Of a stretch of DNA of 64,000 bases, positions 1-8,811 are shown one piece after another (position 1 is the first letter of the stretch; every line of letters starts with the position of its first letter). Where the stretch lies: positions 124,001 to 188,000 of the forward strand of contig NZ_JAHRCY010000006.1 of the NCBI RefSeq assembly GCF_019083965.1, given 5' to 3'. Both the position numbers and the translations under genes were made by a program. This DNA is from Catellatospora tritici (GTDB lineage Bacteria; Actinomycetota; Actinomycetes; Mycobacteriales; Micromonosporaceae). A model generated the notes under the pieces. It was not told the origin of the DNA and made no database searches. It was given only the letters and a program-made list of their open reading frames with translations.

Positions 1-30
1 CGCGAACACATCGTGAGGCGGTGCGGGCGG

Positions 31-1389
31 ATGCGACAGCAGGGCGTGGACGGCGGCGGAATCGGCGTCATCGACCTCGGCGACGGCTGGGGCGACGAGG
101 AAGAGGTCAGCCTGCCCGCCAGACCTGGCCTGGGCTGGCGGCGCCGGATCGCACTCGCGGCCACCGCGCTGATCGTGCTGGTCGGCGCCTCGGCGGCGGC
201 CCGGCCGCAGGGTGCGGGGCTGCGGCAGCTCGCGTTGCGGGAGGCGGTCGTCGGCAGCATGACCCTGCTCGGCGCCGACATGGTCGCGGTGCAGAGCCGT
301 GAGGTGATCACCGGCTGGGGTCTGTCCGACGGGGCGCTGCGCTGGCAGGTGCCGGTCAGCGGGGAGATCTACTCCTTCTTCGGCATCGCCGATCTGCTCG
401 TGGTCAGCCAGGGCACGGGCGCACCGGCCGAGCACGAATACCAGTATCCGCCCGTCGAGACCACCGCGTACGACGCGGGCACCGGCAAAGTCCGCTGGTA
501 CGCCGACCGGGTGCTGCGCCCCATCCGCGACCGCTGGCTGCTGGCGTACCGCGTACACCCGGACCGCACCGAGGAGGTCGAGGCGCACGACCCCCGCGAC
601 TACCGGCTGCTGTGGCGCACACCGCCCTCGCTGACCAGCGCGGTCGACGAGCAGACCGCGACGCTGTGGCGGCTGTCACCCGAGGGCGAACTCGTCGAGC
701 AAGACCTGGCCGACGGCACGGTGCGCCGGTCCACCAAGGTCAAGCTGCCCACGGACCAGCGGGTGAACCTGACGTACGGCGATGACATGGTGGGGCTGGT
801 CAGCTCGGACGACGGCACCGTCAACCCGGACGGCAGCCCGGCCGACCCGCCACTGCCCCGGATCGAGCTGTGGTTCGACCGGGCCACGCTGCGCCCGTCG
901 CCGGCCGGTCCCCGCTGGGCGTGGCAGGTGGACTGCGGCGGCGGCTACACCTGCGCGATGACCGCCGCCGCGGACGGCCCGCGGACCTGGATCATCGATG
1001 CCGCGACCGGCAAGCCGATCGTCACCCTGGCCGGCGGCGACCGGGGGTTCCTGCCCAGCGTTGCCGGACCGCTGGCGGTGGGGTTCTCGTCGCTGTGGCT
1101 CGGCCCTCGGCTCGACGGGACGTTCGACCCGGACACCGGCGGGGTGCGCCCGGCCTACCGGGACTGGTACGCGGTACAGGACCAGAACGGCTTCGTGTCC
1201 TATATGGTCAGACCTGGTCGCGCCGCCGACTCGACGTACCTGGGGGCGCTGCGGTCCGACGGGGAGCTGCGGATGGTCGGCGAGATCCCGTACGAGCTGA
1301 AGCAGTGCCTGTCCACCCCGCAGGCGCTGATCTGCAGCACCACCGACGACCGGTTCGGCATCTGGCGTGTCGAGGCCGGCCCGCGGTGA
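31..1389 (+). CDS. Membrane-anchored PQQ-like beta-propeller protein, paralogue 1
   Basis: Predicted single-pass membrane protein of unknown function. A short cytosolic N-terminus carries VIDLGDGW, then comes a basic RRR, one hydrophobic segment (about residues 40-57) and a ~390-residue outer domain. That domain repeats blocks such as YDAGTGKVRWYA and IIDAATGKPIVTL, the blade signature of PQQ-like (BamB-type) propellers. No PQQ-enzyme catalytic site is evident, so a binding or scaffold role is the safer reading. Cys pairs (CGGGYTC near residue 305, another pair near the C-terminus) could form disulfides outside the cell. The frame is open to the window edge, so the start is uncertain. ATG at 31 is chosen because its paralogues start only a few residues before the motif; GTG at 13 or 46 is possible. 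Confidence 0.72.
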   Translation: MRQQGVDGGGIGVIDLGDGWGDEEEVSLPARPGLGWRRRIALAATALIVLVGASAAARPQGAGLRQLALREAVVGSMTLLGADMVAVQSREVITGWGLSDGALRWQVPVSGEIYSFFGIADLLVVSQGTGAPAEHEYQYPPVETTAYDAGTGKVRWYADRVLRPIRDRWLLAYRVHPDRTEEVEAHDPRDYRLLWRTPPSLTSAVDEQTATLWRLSPEGELVEQDLADGTVRRSTKVKLPTDQRVNLTYGDDMVGLVSSDDGTVNPDGSPADPPLPRIELWFDRATLRPSPAGPRWAWQVDCGGGYTCAMTAAADGPRTWIIDAATGKPIVTLAGGDRGFLPSVAGPLAVGFSSLWLGPRLDGTFDPDTGGVRPAYRDWYAVQDQNGFVSYMVRPGRAADSTYLGALRSDGELRMVGEIPYELKQCLSTPQALICSTTDDRFGIWRVEAGPR

Positions 1390-1435
1390 CCATGACCGAG
1401 ACGGTGCCCCGGCACCGGGACCAGCGGGACGGGCG

Positions 1436-2752
1436 ATGCCGACCGATCTGATCGAACTGGGTGACGAGTGGACCCGGCCGCAGCCGGAGCCCGCCGCCGC
1501 ACCGCTGTCGCGTCAGCGCAGACCCGTGCTGCTGGCGGCGGTGCTGGCGCTGGCGGGTGCGCTGGCCGCCTCGGCCGTACCGGTCCGACAGGTCACCATG
1601 CTCGGCGAGTACGAGCTGCCCGGCGTGTCGCGGTCCGCGGCGGTGGTGACGGCGCTGGACGACCTGCTGATCGCGCAGGGCACCGACTCGCTCGCGGCGT
1701 TCGGATCGGGTGACGGGGCGCTGCGCTGGCGTGCGCCGTACCGGGCCGCCCAGCCTGACGCGACCTACCTGGCGTCCTCCGCCGGTGTCCTGCTGGCGAT
1801 GGAGGACGCCGCGACCACCGCGTTCGACCGCGACACCGGTGCGCGGCTGTGGACGGTGCCACGCTGGATCCGGCCGATCGGCGACGTCGGAGTCGCCTCG
1901 ACCGACACCCAGCTCGTGCTCGGCGCGGACGGCATACCGGTCTCCGGCGCCGACACCACCGCCCCCGACCAGGCGTTCGGCTACGACCTGCGGACCGGCC
2001 GGTCGTTGTGGACGGTGACGGGCACGCCGTTCGCCGCGATCGACCCCGCGAACGGGCAGGTGTGGACGCTCACGTCCGCGGGCGAGTTCACGGTCCGCAC
2101 CGCCGCGGACGAGCGGGTGCTGCGGACGGGCAGGCTCGAGTTCCCGCCCGGCAGGCCGGTGGACGTCGCGGCGTTCCCGGGGACGATCGAGCTGACCTCG
2201 GTGGGCACCGATGGCAGAGCCCAGACCTTCACCTACGACGCGGTAACGCTGCGACCGGCCGAGCTTGAGCTCGGCGTGCAGGGGCAGGGCTACCCGTGCG
2301 GGCGGTTCGTGTGCGGCACCGTCGAGGAATCGGGCCGCACCGGCTGGCGGATCAGCGTCCGGCGTCCAGGCTCTGCCGAGGTGCTCTACCTGCTCGACGA
2401 GAACCTCAATCCGGTGCCGGTCGACGACGTGTTCGTCACGGTCGCGGTCCGTGAGAGCGGCGGTGAACTCGGCGGGGCGGCCCAGACGCTGGTGGACCAG
2501 GCCAGCGGCCGAAAGCTGCGGGACCTGACGGGCTGGTCGGTGCTGGTCGAGCGCGACGACGGCAACGGCGTGCTGCTGCTGCGCGAGGTCGGCGGCACCA
2601 CTCAGCTGGCGCGGGTGAGCGACGATGGGCTGATGGTGATCGGCGCTCTGCCGCATCGCGTACGGCGCTGCCTCTACCTGGACGTGCGGCTCGTCTGCAC
2701 CCTGGACGCCAACCATCTGGGCATGTGGCGCATCGAGGCCGGTACGAAGTGA
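1436..2752 (+). CDS. Membrane-anchored PQQ-like beta-propeller protein, paralogue 2
   Basis: 438 residues with the layout of paralogue 1: cytosolic MPTDLIELGDEW at the very N-terminus, a hydrophobic segment about residues 25-43 (LLAAVLALAGALAASAVP), then blades such as FDRDTGARLWTV and YDLRTGRSLWTV. The motif YPCGRFVCG near residue 285 and two Cys near the C-terminus (RCLYLDVRLVC) recur in most of the array. The frame opens upstream at 1367, inside the previous gene, but the ATG at 1436 puts the conserved motif at the same place as in the paralogues, so it is preferred. Only 46 nt separate it from the upstream gene, suggesting one operon. Function unknown. Confidence 0.78.
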   Translation: MPTDLIELGDEWTRPQPEPAAAPLSRQRRPVLLAAVLALAGALAASAVPVRQVTMLGEYELPGVSRSAAVVTALDDLLIAQGTDSLAAFGSGDGALRWRAPYRAAQPDATYLASSAGVLLAMEDAATTAFDRDTGARLWTVPRWIRPIGDVGVASTDTQLVLGADGIPVSGADTTAPDQAFGYDLRTGRSLWTVTGTPFAAIDPANGQVWTLTSAGEFTVRTAADERVLRTGRLEFPPGRPVDVAAFPGTIELTSVGTDGRAQTFTYDAVTLRPAELELGVQGQGYPCGRFVCGTVEESGRTGWRISVRRPGSAEVLYLLDENLNPVPVDDVFVTVAVRESGGELGGAAQTLVDQASGRKLRDLTGWSVLVERDDGNGVLLLREVGGTTQLARVSDDGLMVIGALPHRVRRCLYLDVRLVCTLDANHLGMWRIEAGTK

Positions 2753-2795
2753 TCGGGTGCCCGGCGGTGCCACGGCACCTGGGACAGTGGGGCCG

Positions 2796-4115
2796 ATGAT
2801 GCGGACCGACGTGATTGACCTCGGCGACGGCTGGGGCGCCGAGGATGAGGTCGTCCTGCCGCCCAGGCGGGTGCCGGAGCTGCGTCGGCGCGTGGCGTGC
2901 GCGCTGGTGCTGCTGCTGGCCGGGACGCTGGGCGCCGCCGCGGCGCCGGTGCGGGAGATCGCCGAGCTGGGCCGGTTCGACCTGGTCGGGGCGTCGACCC
3001 GGTCGGGCGGAGACACGGTGCAGTCCGCGGGCGACCTGCTGGTCGTGCAGGGCGACGTGGCCGTGTCCGCGTACCGGATCACCGACGGCACGCTGCGCTG
3101 GCGCGTTCCGCACTCGAGCGCCGAGTCCGAGCACGGCATGGTGATGGGCGCGAACGGGGTGGTGCTGCTCGCCGACAGCGCCCAGACGACCGCGTTCGAC
3201 GCGGAGACCGGCGCCACGCTGTGGTCCAGACAGCGCGGCGTGTATCCCGTCGGCGACATCGGCGTGGAACTCATCAACAACGCGACCGTGTGGGAACAGT
3301 CGCCGGGCGGCCCGGCACCCGGGCCGGACACGGTGACCGGGTTCGACCTGCGCACCGGCCGGACGCTGTGGACGGTGCTGGGCACGCCGTACGCGACCGT
3401 CGACCACGAGCGGCGGCTGACGGTCACCGCCACGGCCGACGGCGCGATCGCGGTGTACGACGCACGGGACGGGCGGCCGCTGCGCCGGGGCGAGGCGAAG
3501 TTCCCCGCCGGGCGGCCGATGTACCTCTCCGCCTACTCCGGCGTGCTGCGACTGGCCTCCGCCGACCCGGCCGGCGGCGGGCTCAGCTACCTCGGCTACG
3601 ACCTGACGACCCTGCGGCCGCTGCCCACGGACGCCGACTTCGGCTACCCGTGCGGGCGGTACCGCTGCGAGGAGCACGTCGACCAGACGAGCGGAAACAT
3701 CCGGGTCACCGTAGTGGATCCGCAGACCAGGGCGGTGCGCTGGCAACCCGGACCGAACACGAGCCTGGTGCCGATCGCCGCCGGGTTCATCGTCGTGGAC
3801 GCCACCCGCTCGTACGGCAGATACGCCAACTACGCCGATCGGCTGGTCGACCCGGACAGCGGCCGCACGCTGCTGGACCTGACCGGGTGGCTGATACTGG
3901 GCGCCGAGGACGGCAGCCAGGACTACCTGCTGGTGCGCGACGCCGGCCAGAGCACCCAGGTGGCCCGGATCGTCGGCGGCGGGGTCCGGATGCTGGGTGT
4001 GCTGCCGGACCGGATCCAGCAGTGCGTCTACCGCGCCGCCCGGCTGAGCTGCGTCGTCGGCGAGGGGCCGGGCCGGCTGGTCATCTGGCGGGTGGACGAG
4101 CAAGGGGGACGCTGA
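2796..4115 (+). CDS. Membrane-anchored PQQ-like beta-propeller protein, paralogue 3
   Basis: 439 residues. Two in-frame ATG codons at 2796 and 2799 lead into MRTDVIDLGDGWGAEDEV, almost the motif of paralogue 1, so copies 1 and 3 look like one subtype and copies 2 and 4 (IELGDEW) another. A hydrophobic stretch (about residues 32-52) follows an Arg-rich turn. Blade repeats include FDAETGATLWSR and FDLRTGRTLWTV. The Cys pair YPCGRYRC and a C-terminal pair (QCVYRAARLSC) are kept. The alternation of subtypes suggests duplication of a two-gene unit (inference). It ends 1 nt before the next start. Confidence 0.78.
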   Translation: MMRTDVIDLGDGWGAEDEVVLPPRRVPELRRRVACALVLLLAGTLGAAAAPVREIAELGRFDLVGASTRSGGDTVQSAGDLLVVQGDVAVSAYRITDGTLRWRVPHSSAESEHGMVMGANGVVLLADSAQTTAFDAETGATLWSRQRGVYPVGDIGVELINNATVWEQSPGGPAPGPDTVTGFDLRTGRTLWTVLGTPYATVDHERRLTVTATADGAIAVYDARDGRPLRRGEAKFPAGRPMYLSAYSGVLRLASADPAGGGLSYLGYDLTTLRPLPTDADFGYPCGRYRCEEHVDQTSGNIRVTVVDPQTRAVRWQPGPNTSLVPIAAGFIVVDATRSYGRYANYADRLVDPDSGRTLLDLTGWLILGAEDGSQDYLLVRDAGQSTQVARIVGGGVRMLGVLPDRIQQCVYRAARLSCVVGEGPGRLVIWRVDEQGGR

Positions 4116-4116
4116 C

Positions 4117-5436
4117 GTGGCGGTCGAGCTGATCGAGCTGGGCGACGAGTGGACCCGGCCCCGGGAGGATCCCGGCGCGCCGCCGCTGCCGCCCAGCCGC
4201 GCGGTCCTGCTGGCGCTGGCATTGCTGCTGGTCGGAGCGCTCGGTGCCGGTGCGGCGCCGCAGCGGCGGATCACCGAGCTGGCCACGTACACGATGCCTG
4301 GGGTGTCGGAGTTCGTCGACGGTGGTGCCGTCTCGGGCGACGACCTGCTGCTGGTGTGGGGTGGCGGCAGGCTGTCGGCGTACCGGCCCAGCGACGGGAC
4401 GCTGCGGTGGAGCGTGCCGCTCGACCCCCGCGCGTCCACCGACGTCACGGCGCAGGCCGCCGAGGGGCTGGTGCTGCTCTCCGGCGGCGGGACGACCACG
4501 GTGCTCGACAGCGACTATGGCACCAGGCTGTGGTCCGTGCCGGTGCCTCTCCTCGCGGTCGGCGGCGTCGGTGTGTACGGGGTCCAGAACCCGGTGTTCG
4601 TGGGCCCGGACGGCAAACCGTACGTGGACGAGCAGTCGGGCGCGGAGCGGGAGGAGGCGACCGGCTACGACCTGCGTACCGGCCGGGTGCTGTGGACGGT
4701 GCCCGGTGTGCCGTACGCGTCGGTCGTGGCGGCCCGCGGCGAGGTGTGGACGGTGACGACCACCGGCGCCTTCACCGTGTACGGCATCCGCGACGGACTC
4801 GTACTGCGCACCGGCACGCTCGCCTTCCCGCCGGGCCGCCCCTACGGCGCGCACGTCTACGGCGACGACCAGATCACGTTGAGCGCGGTCGGGCCGGAGG
4901 ACGCCGTGACGGAGATCCGCTACGACCTCGCGACGCTGCGCGTGCGCCGGGAGGAGAGCGACATGAGCTACCCGTGCGGCCGGTTCCGCTGCTCGGTCGA
5001 GCCGGTGCCGGACAGCGACGACTTCCACGTCACCGTGCGCGACCGCGACACCGGCGCGGCCCGTTACCAGCTCGGCAGCCGCATCCAGGTGATGGCGGTG
5101 GGGGACTGGTTCGCCACCGTCGACCTGCACGGGTCGCCGGGCACCGGGCTGGCCGTCACCCAGCTCATCGACCAGGCCACCGGCCGGGTGCTGCTCGACC
5201 TCACCGGCTGGGAGGTGCTGCCCGCCGAAGACGCCAGCGGCGGCTACCTGCTGCTGCGCGACGCCGGCGGGCAGACCCTGATCGGCACGGTGGTGGACGG
5301 CGAGGTCCAGCTGCTGGGCCTGCTGAAGCACCGGGTGCGGCAGTGCCGCTACCGCGACGACTGGCTTGCCTGCGATCACACCGGCACCCAGCTGACCATG
5401 TGGCGGATCGCCGTGCCGGAGGGCCGCCGACCATGA
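4117..5436 (+). CDS. Membrane-anchored PQQ-like beta-propeller protein, paralogue 4
   Basis: 439 residues from a GTG start with a good upstream AAGGGGGA, one base after the previous stop. The N-terminus MAVELIELGDEWTRP matches paralogue 2 closely, followed by a hydrophobic span about residues 27-48 and the outer propeller with YDLRTGRVLWTV and YPCGRFRC. The C-terminal Cys pair is also present (QCRYRDDWLAC). Its stop overlaps the ATG of paralogue 5 by 4 nt, supporting translational coupling. A second long reading frame overlaps it in another phase (from 4149), but that is a high-GC shadow running into the next real gene. Confidence 0.78.
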   Translation: MAVELIELGDEWTRPREDPGAPPLPPSRAVLLALALLLVGALGAGAAPQRRITELATYTMPGVSEFVDGGAVSGDDLLLVWGGGRLSAYRPSDGTLRWSVPLDPRASTDVTAQAAEGLVLLSGGGTTTVLDSDYGTRLWSVPVPLLAVGGVGVYGVQNPVFVGPDGKPYVDEQSGAEREEATGYDLRTGRVLWTVPGVPYASVVAARGEVWTVTTTGAFTVYGIRDGLVLRTGTLAFPPGRPYGAHVYGDDQITLSAVGPEDAVTEIRYDLATLRVRREESDMSYPCGRFRCSVEPVPDSDDFHVTVRDRDTGAARYQLGSRIQVMAVGDWFATVDLHGSPGTGLAVTQLIDQATGRVLLDLTGWEVLPAEDASGGYLLLRDAGGQTLIGTVVDGEVQLLGLLKHRVRQCRYRDDWLACDHTGTQLTMWRIAVPEGRRP

Positions 5437-6719
5437 CCGGCGAGATCGAACTCGGCAGCGGCTGGACCCACCCCCACGACCCGGAGCCCGCGCCGCTGTG
5501 GCACCCCGAGCGGTTCGCCGGCTGGCTGCGGCCCGGTGCGCTGGTGCTGGTCGGGCTCCTGGCACTGGCGTGTGGCGCGGCGGCGGCACCGGTCGAGCCG
5601 GTCGCCGCGCTGGCGTCGTTGCGGGTGGTGCCCGCCGGCGACGACGCGCTGGCGGTGGTGGGCGATTCGCTGCTGGTCGCCGAGCGCGGTGCGCTGGCCG
5701 CGTTCGACCTGCGCGACGGCACACTGCGCTGGTCGGCGGCGCGCCAGGACCACGGTGAGCAGATCACGCTGGAGGTGCCGTCGGGGCTGGGTGTCGTGCT
5801 GCTCCGCGAGAACGACCCGGCCGGTGACGCGCCGCGGATCACCGCGTACGAGATCGCCACCGGTCGGCAGGTGTGGCACCGAGCGACGCGGATGCTCGTC
5901 ACTGGCGGTCTCGGCTACGCGTATGCGCTGGTCTTGCCCTTCTACCTGGAGCCTTTCCAGCGCGAGGTGATCGACCTGGCCACCGGTGCGGTGCGGTGGT
6001 CCGCGCCGGAGGACGTGGTGCGGGGCGTGTCCGACGACCCGGACCCACTGCTGTGGACGGCGGACGCCGATGGCCGGGTGCGGGCATACCGACTGGCCGA
6101 CGGGACGCTGGTGCGCAGCGGATACGTGCCGCGGCTGCGTGACGTGCCGACCGGCCTGATCATCGAGCAGGGTCGGCTCACCCCGGTCACCTCGGACTGG
6201 GAGACCGGGGAGAACCGCTACGACGTGGTGTCGTACGACACCACCACCTTCGCCGCCGTGCCGACCGTGCCCGAGCTGATCGACTCGCGGCCGTGCGCCT
6301 CGCTGCGGTGCGTCAGCCGCCCGGCCGATGGGTCCCTCGTCGCGCAGGTACGCGACCCGCGCACGGGCGCGCTGCAGTACGAGGTGCCGCGCCGGGAGTT
6401 GCGGGAGACGTCCGCCGGGTTCCTGGTGCTGGCGCTGGGCACGACGCGGTTCGGCAGTGCCGCCGAGGCACTGATCGACCCGGTCACCGGCCAGACTCGG
6501 CAGATCCTGACGGGTTGGGAGGTGGCCGCGCTCGATACCAGCGGAACGCTGCTGCGCGAGTCGGGGGATCACGTCCAGATCGGACGACTCGACGCCGACG
6601 GAGCAGTCCGGGTACTGGCCGAACTGCCGCCCCGTGTGCGACGGTGTCAGTACCTGTCCGGAGTGCTGGCGTGTCACGACGTCGACGACCGGATCGCGCT
6701 GTGGCGGTTGACCGGCTGA
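5433..6719 (+). CDS. Membrane-anchored PQQ-like beta-propeller protein, paralogue 5
   Basis: 428 residues, starting at the ATG that overlaps the previous TGA. The N-terminal motif is diverged (EIELGSGW) and is again followed by a single hydrophobic segment (about residues 32-52). The outer domain has blades such as FDLRDGTLRWSA and YEIATGRQVWHR. The mid-domain Cys pair is kept in altered context (RPCASLRC), as is the C-terminal pair (RCQYLSGVLAC), which argues that both disulfides matter structurally. An open frame continues upstream through paralogue 4, but codon usage and family alignment support the short start. Confidence 0.76.
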   Translation: MTGEIELGSGWTHPHDPEPAPLWHPERFAGWLRPGALVLVGLLALACGAAAAPVEPVAALASLRVVPAGDDALAVVGDSLLVAERGALAAFDLRDGTLRWSAARQDHGEQITLEVPSGLGVVLLRENDPAGDAPRITAYEIATGRQVWHRATRMLVTGGLGYAYALVLPFYLEPFQREVIDLATGAVRWSAPEDVVRGVSDDPDPLLWTADADGRVRAYRLADGTLVRSGYVPRLRDVPTGLIIEQGRLTPVTSDWETGENRYDVVSYDTTTFAAVPTVPELIDSRPCASLRCVSRPADGSLVAQVRDPRTGALQYEVPRRELRETSAGFLVLALGTTRFGSAAEALIDPVTGQTRQILTGWEVAALDTSGTLLRESGDHVQIGRLDADGAVRVLAELPPRVRRCQYLSGVLACHDVDDRIALWRLTG

Positions 6720-6741
6720 CGCCGGCAGGCAGGAGGTCGCG

Positions 6742-8034
6742 ATGACTGCTCTCATCGACCTCGGCGAGGAGCACGCTCCCGCCGACGACGACCCGCCCGG
6801 CGCGCCGCGCCTGTCCCTGTGGCAGCGGCGCGGGACCGCCCTGGCCGTCTGCGTGGCGCTGCTGGTGACGTCGATCGCCGCCGAACGGGTGCCGCCGGGG
6901 CCACTGCGGGGTCCGGTGCACGTCCAGGACGCCGTCGTCGGCTCGGTGGCGCTCGTCGACGACCTGCTGCTGATGGCCCGCCGTCGGGAGGACGGGACCC
7001 GCGACCTGGCCGCGGTGGACACCGGTGACGGCAGCCAACGCTGGCGGATACCGCTGGCGGGCGGGTCGCCCGAGGTCTACGCGGCCTGGGCCGCCGACGG
7101 GGTGCTGCTGGTGTCGGTGATCGACGGCTCGTCGGCGGAGCAGGCGTGGTCGACGTACGCCGTGGACCGGCTGACCGGGGTGCTCTACTGGCAGGACCGG
7201 TCGATCGCGGTGGGCACCCGGATCGACGGCGGGCAGCCGGTCACGCTGATGGTGGGCGTCGACCCGAAGGCGGACTGGTTCGTCAGCCGCGACATCCGCA
7301 CCGGCCGCGAGCTGTGGCGCGTCTCCTACACCACCGGCCAGGACTGGAGCCTCTACGAGGTAGGTGGCCGGATCGCCGGGTTCGTGCTGGTCGACATGGG
7401 CGCTCGGCGCCGGGTGCGGCTGGTCGGGGTCGACGGGACGACCCAGGCGGAACAGGACCTGCCCGAGGGCACCGACGCGGTGCAGCAGGCCGACGGGGCG
7501 CTGCTGGTGTCGTACGAGCACGACGGCATGCACCGGATCACCTCGCTGCGCCTGCCCGACCTCGAACCGGGCTGGAACGTGCCCAACCCCGCCCCGCGCA
7601 GCTCGGTCTACGTCTCCGACTGCCGCCCCTCGGTCTGCGTCAACGACGGCGACCTGCTGTGGCTGCTCGACGCGGCCACCGGCAAGGTCCGCTGGTACGG
7701 CCGCATGGACGGCTTCTTCCCGGCCGCGCCCGGGGTGCTCAACGCGGGCCTGCACGACACTCCCGGTTACAGCCTGCTGCGCGACTCCGGCACCGGCGAA
7801 GTGCTGATGCGGCTGCGCGACTGGCAGGTCGTCGGCTACGACGGCAGCCTGCTGCTGCTGTCGAACCAGCAGGACCGGCGCACCTGGTTCGGCACCTTCG
7901 ACCCGGCCCATCCGGGCCCGGTGCGGGTGCTCGGCGCGGGCGGCCCGACCCTGGACCGCTGCTGGCTGACCCAGGGCACGCTGGCCTGCCGGGCCCTGCT
8001 CGGCGGGCTGGACGTCTACCGCTACCAGCCCTGA
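6742..8034 (+). CDS. Membrane-anchored PQQ-like beta-propeller protein, paralogue 6
   Basis: 430 residues with ATG preceded by AGGAGG, so it can be translated independently of paralogue 5, 22 nt upstream. The N-terminus MTALIDLGEEH keeps the I-D/E-L-G core but loses the Trp; a hydrophobic span follows at about residues 32-50. It is the most diverged member. The mid Cys pair reads DCRPSVC and the last pair lies in RCWLTQGTLAC. Blades such as LDAATGKVRWYG are clear. Last gene of the array before the two-component system; no function can be assigned. Confidence 0.76.
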   Translation: MTALIDLGEEHAPADDDPPGAPRLSLWQRRGTALAVCVALLVTSIAAERVPPGPLRGPVHVQDAVVGSVALVDDLLLMARRREDGTRDLAAVDTGDGSQRWRIPLAGGSPEVYAAWAADGVLLVSVIDGSSAEQAWSTYAVDRLTGVLYWQDRSIAVGTRIDGGQPVTLMVGVDPKADWFVSRDIRTGRELWRVSYTTGQDWSLYEVGGRIAGFVLVDMGARRRVRLVGVDGTTQAEQDLPEGTDAVQQADGALLVSYEHDGMHRITSLRLPDLEPGWNVPNPAPRSSVYVSDCRPSVCVNDGDLLWLLDAATGKVRWYGRMDGFFPAAPGVLNAGLHDTPGYSLLRDSGTGEVLMRLRDWQVVGYDGSLLLLSNQQDRRTWFGTFDPAHPGPVRVLGAGGPTLDRCWLTQGTLACRALLGGLDVYRYQP

Positions 8035-8047
8035 TCGGCGTCACCGA

Positions 8048-8089
8048 ACGTGGACGAGATTTCACGTCCTGGCAGTGGCCCTCTATCTT
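8048..8089 (+). promoter_or_regulatory. Candidate promoter and inverted repeat before the response regulator
   Basis: TTCACG (8061-8066) and TATCTT (8084-8089) are spaced 17 bp, a good sigma-70-type arrangement. The -35 lies inside an inverted repeat, ACGTG (8048-8052) with CACGT (8063-8067), which may be an autoregulatory site. Transcription from here would uncouple the two-component genes from the propeller array. Confidence 0.45.
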
Positions 8090-8121
8090 CGTTGGCGACG
8101 GGGTGAGGCGGCGGAGGGAGA

Positions 8122-8811
8122 GTGCTGGGCGTGCGGGTGCTGGTGGTGGAGGACGAGCGGCATCTGGCCGACGCGATCGCGCGCGGGCTGCGGCGCCAGG
8201 GCCTGGCCGTCGACGTCGCGTACGACGGGAACACGGGCCACGAGATGGCCTTCGTCACGCGATACGACGTGGTCGTGCTCGACCGTGACCTGCCCGGCAT
8301 GCACGGCGACCAGCTCTGCGCCGAACTGGTCCGCTCCGGGCAGTTGACGCGGGTGCTGATGCTGACCGCCAGCGGAAGCGTCGCCGAGCGGGTCGAGGGT
8401 CTGAGCCTGGGCGCCGACGACTACCTGCCCAAGCCGTTCGCCTTCGACGAGCTGGTGGCGCGGGTGCACGCGCTGGGCCGCCGGGCGACTCCGGTCACCC
8501 CGCCGGTGCTGCGCGCGGCCGACCTGGAACTCGACCCCGCCAAGCGCACCGTGACCCGCGCCGGGACGTTGATCGACCTGACCAACAAGGAGTTCGGCGT
8601 GCTGGAGGAGTTGCTGCGGGCACGCGGCGGCGTCGTCTCCACCGAGGAGCTGCTGGAGCGGGTCTGGGACGCCAACACCGACCCGTTCACCACCATAGTG
8701 CGGGTCACCATGCGCACGCTGCGCATGAAGATCGGCCTGCCGGCGCTGATCGAGACGCTGGTCGGGGCCGGTTACCGCATCCCGCTGGCGGGGCAGGAGC
8801 CGGAGGCATGA
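8122..8811 (+). CDS. OmpR-family response regulator
   Basis: 229 residues. The receiver domain (about 1-115) has acidic E10/D11, the phospho-acceptor D54 in VVVLDRDLPG, and Lys in YLPKPFAFDE. The C-terminal winged helix (about 130-222) has the OmpR-type pattern LTNKEFGVLEELL and AGYRI. It would bind DNA as a phosphorylated dimer. GTG at 8122 follows a GGAGGGAG; GTG at 8131 is also possible. Its stop overlaps the kinase start by 4 nt, so the pair is surely co-translated. Targets are unknown; the upstream propeller array is the obvious candidate by position. Confidence 0.9.
   Translation: MLGVRVLVVEDERHLADAIARGLRRQGLAVDVAYDGNTGHEMAFVTRYDVVVLDRDLPGMHGDQLCAELVRSGQLTRVLMLTASGSVAERVEGLSLGADDYLPKPFAFDELVARVHALGRRATPVTPPVLRAADLELDPAKRTVTRAGTLIDLTNKEFGVLEELLRARGGVVSTEELLERVWDANTDPFTTIVRVTMRTLRMKIGLPALIETLVGAGYRIPLAGQEPEA

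Noticed and set aside
1208..3433. 741-residue minus-strand frame (and similar long antisense frames, for example 27701-31204)
   Set aside because: High-GC DNA leaves long open frames opposite real genes; these have no start signals, no domains and overlap strongly supported genes.
4149..6719. 856-residue plus-strand reading frame
   Set aside because: Its first half is an out-of-phase shadow of propeller paralogue 4, with Arg/Ala-rich composition; only the part from 5433 matches the family.
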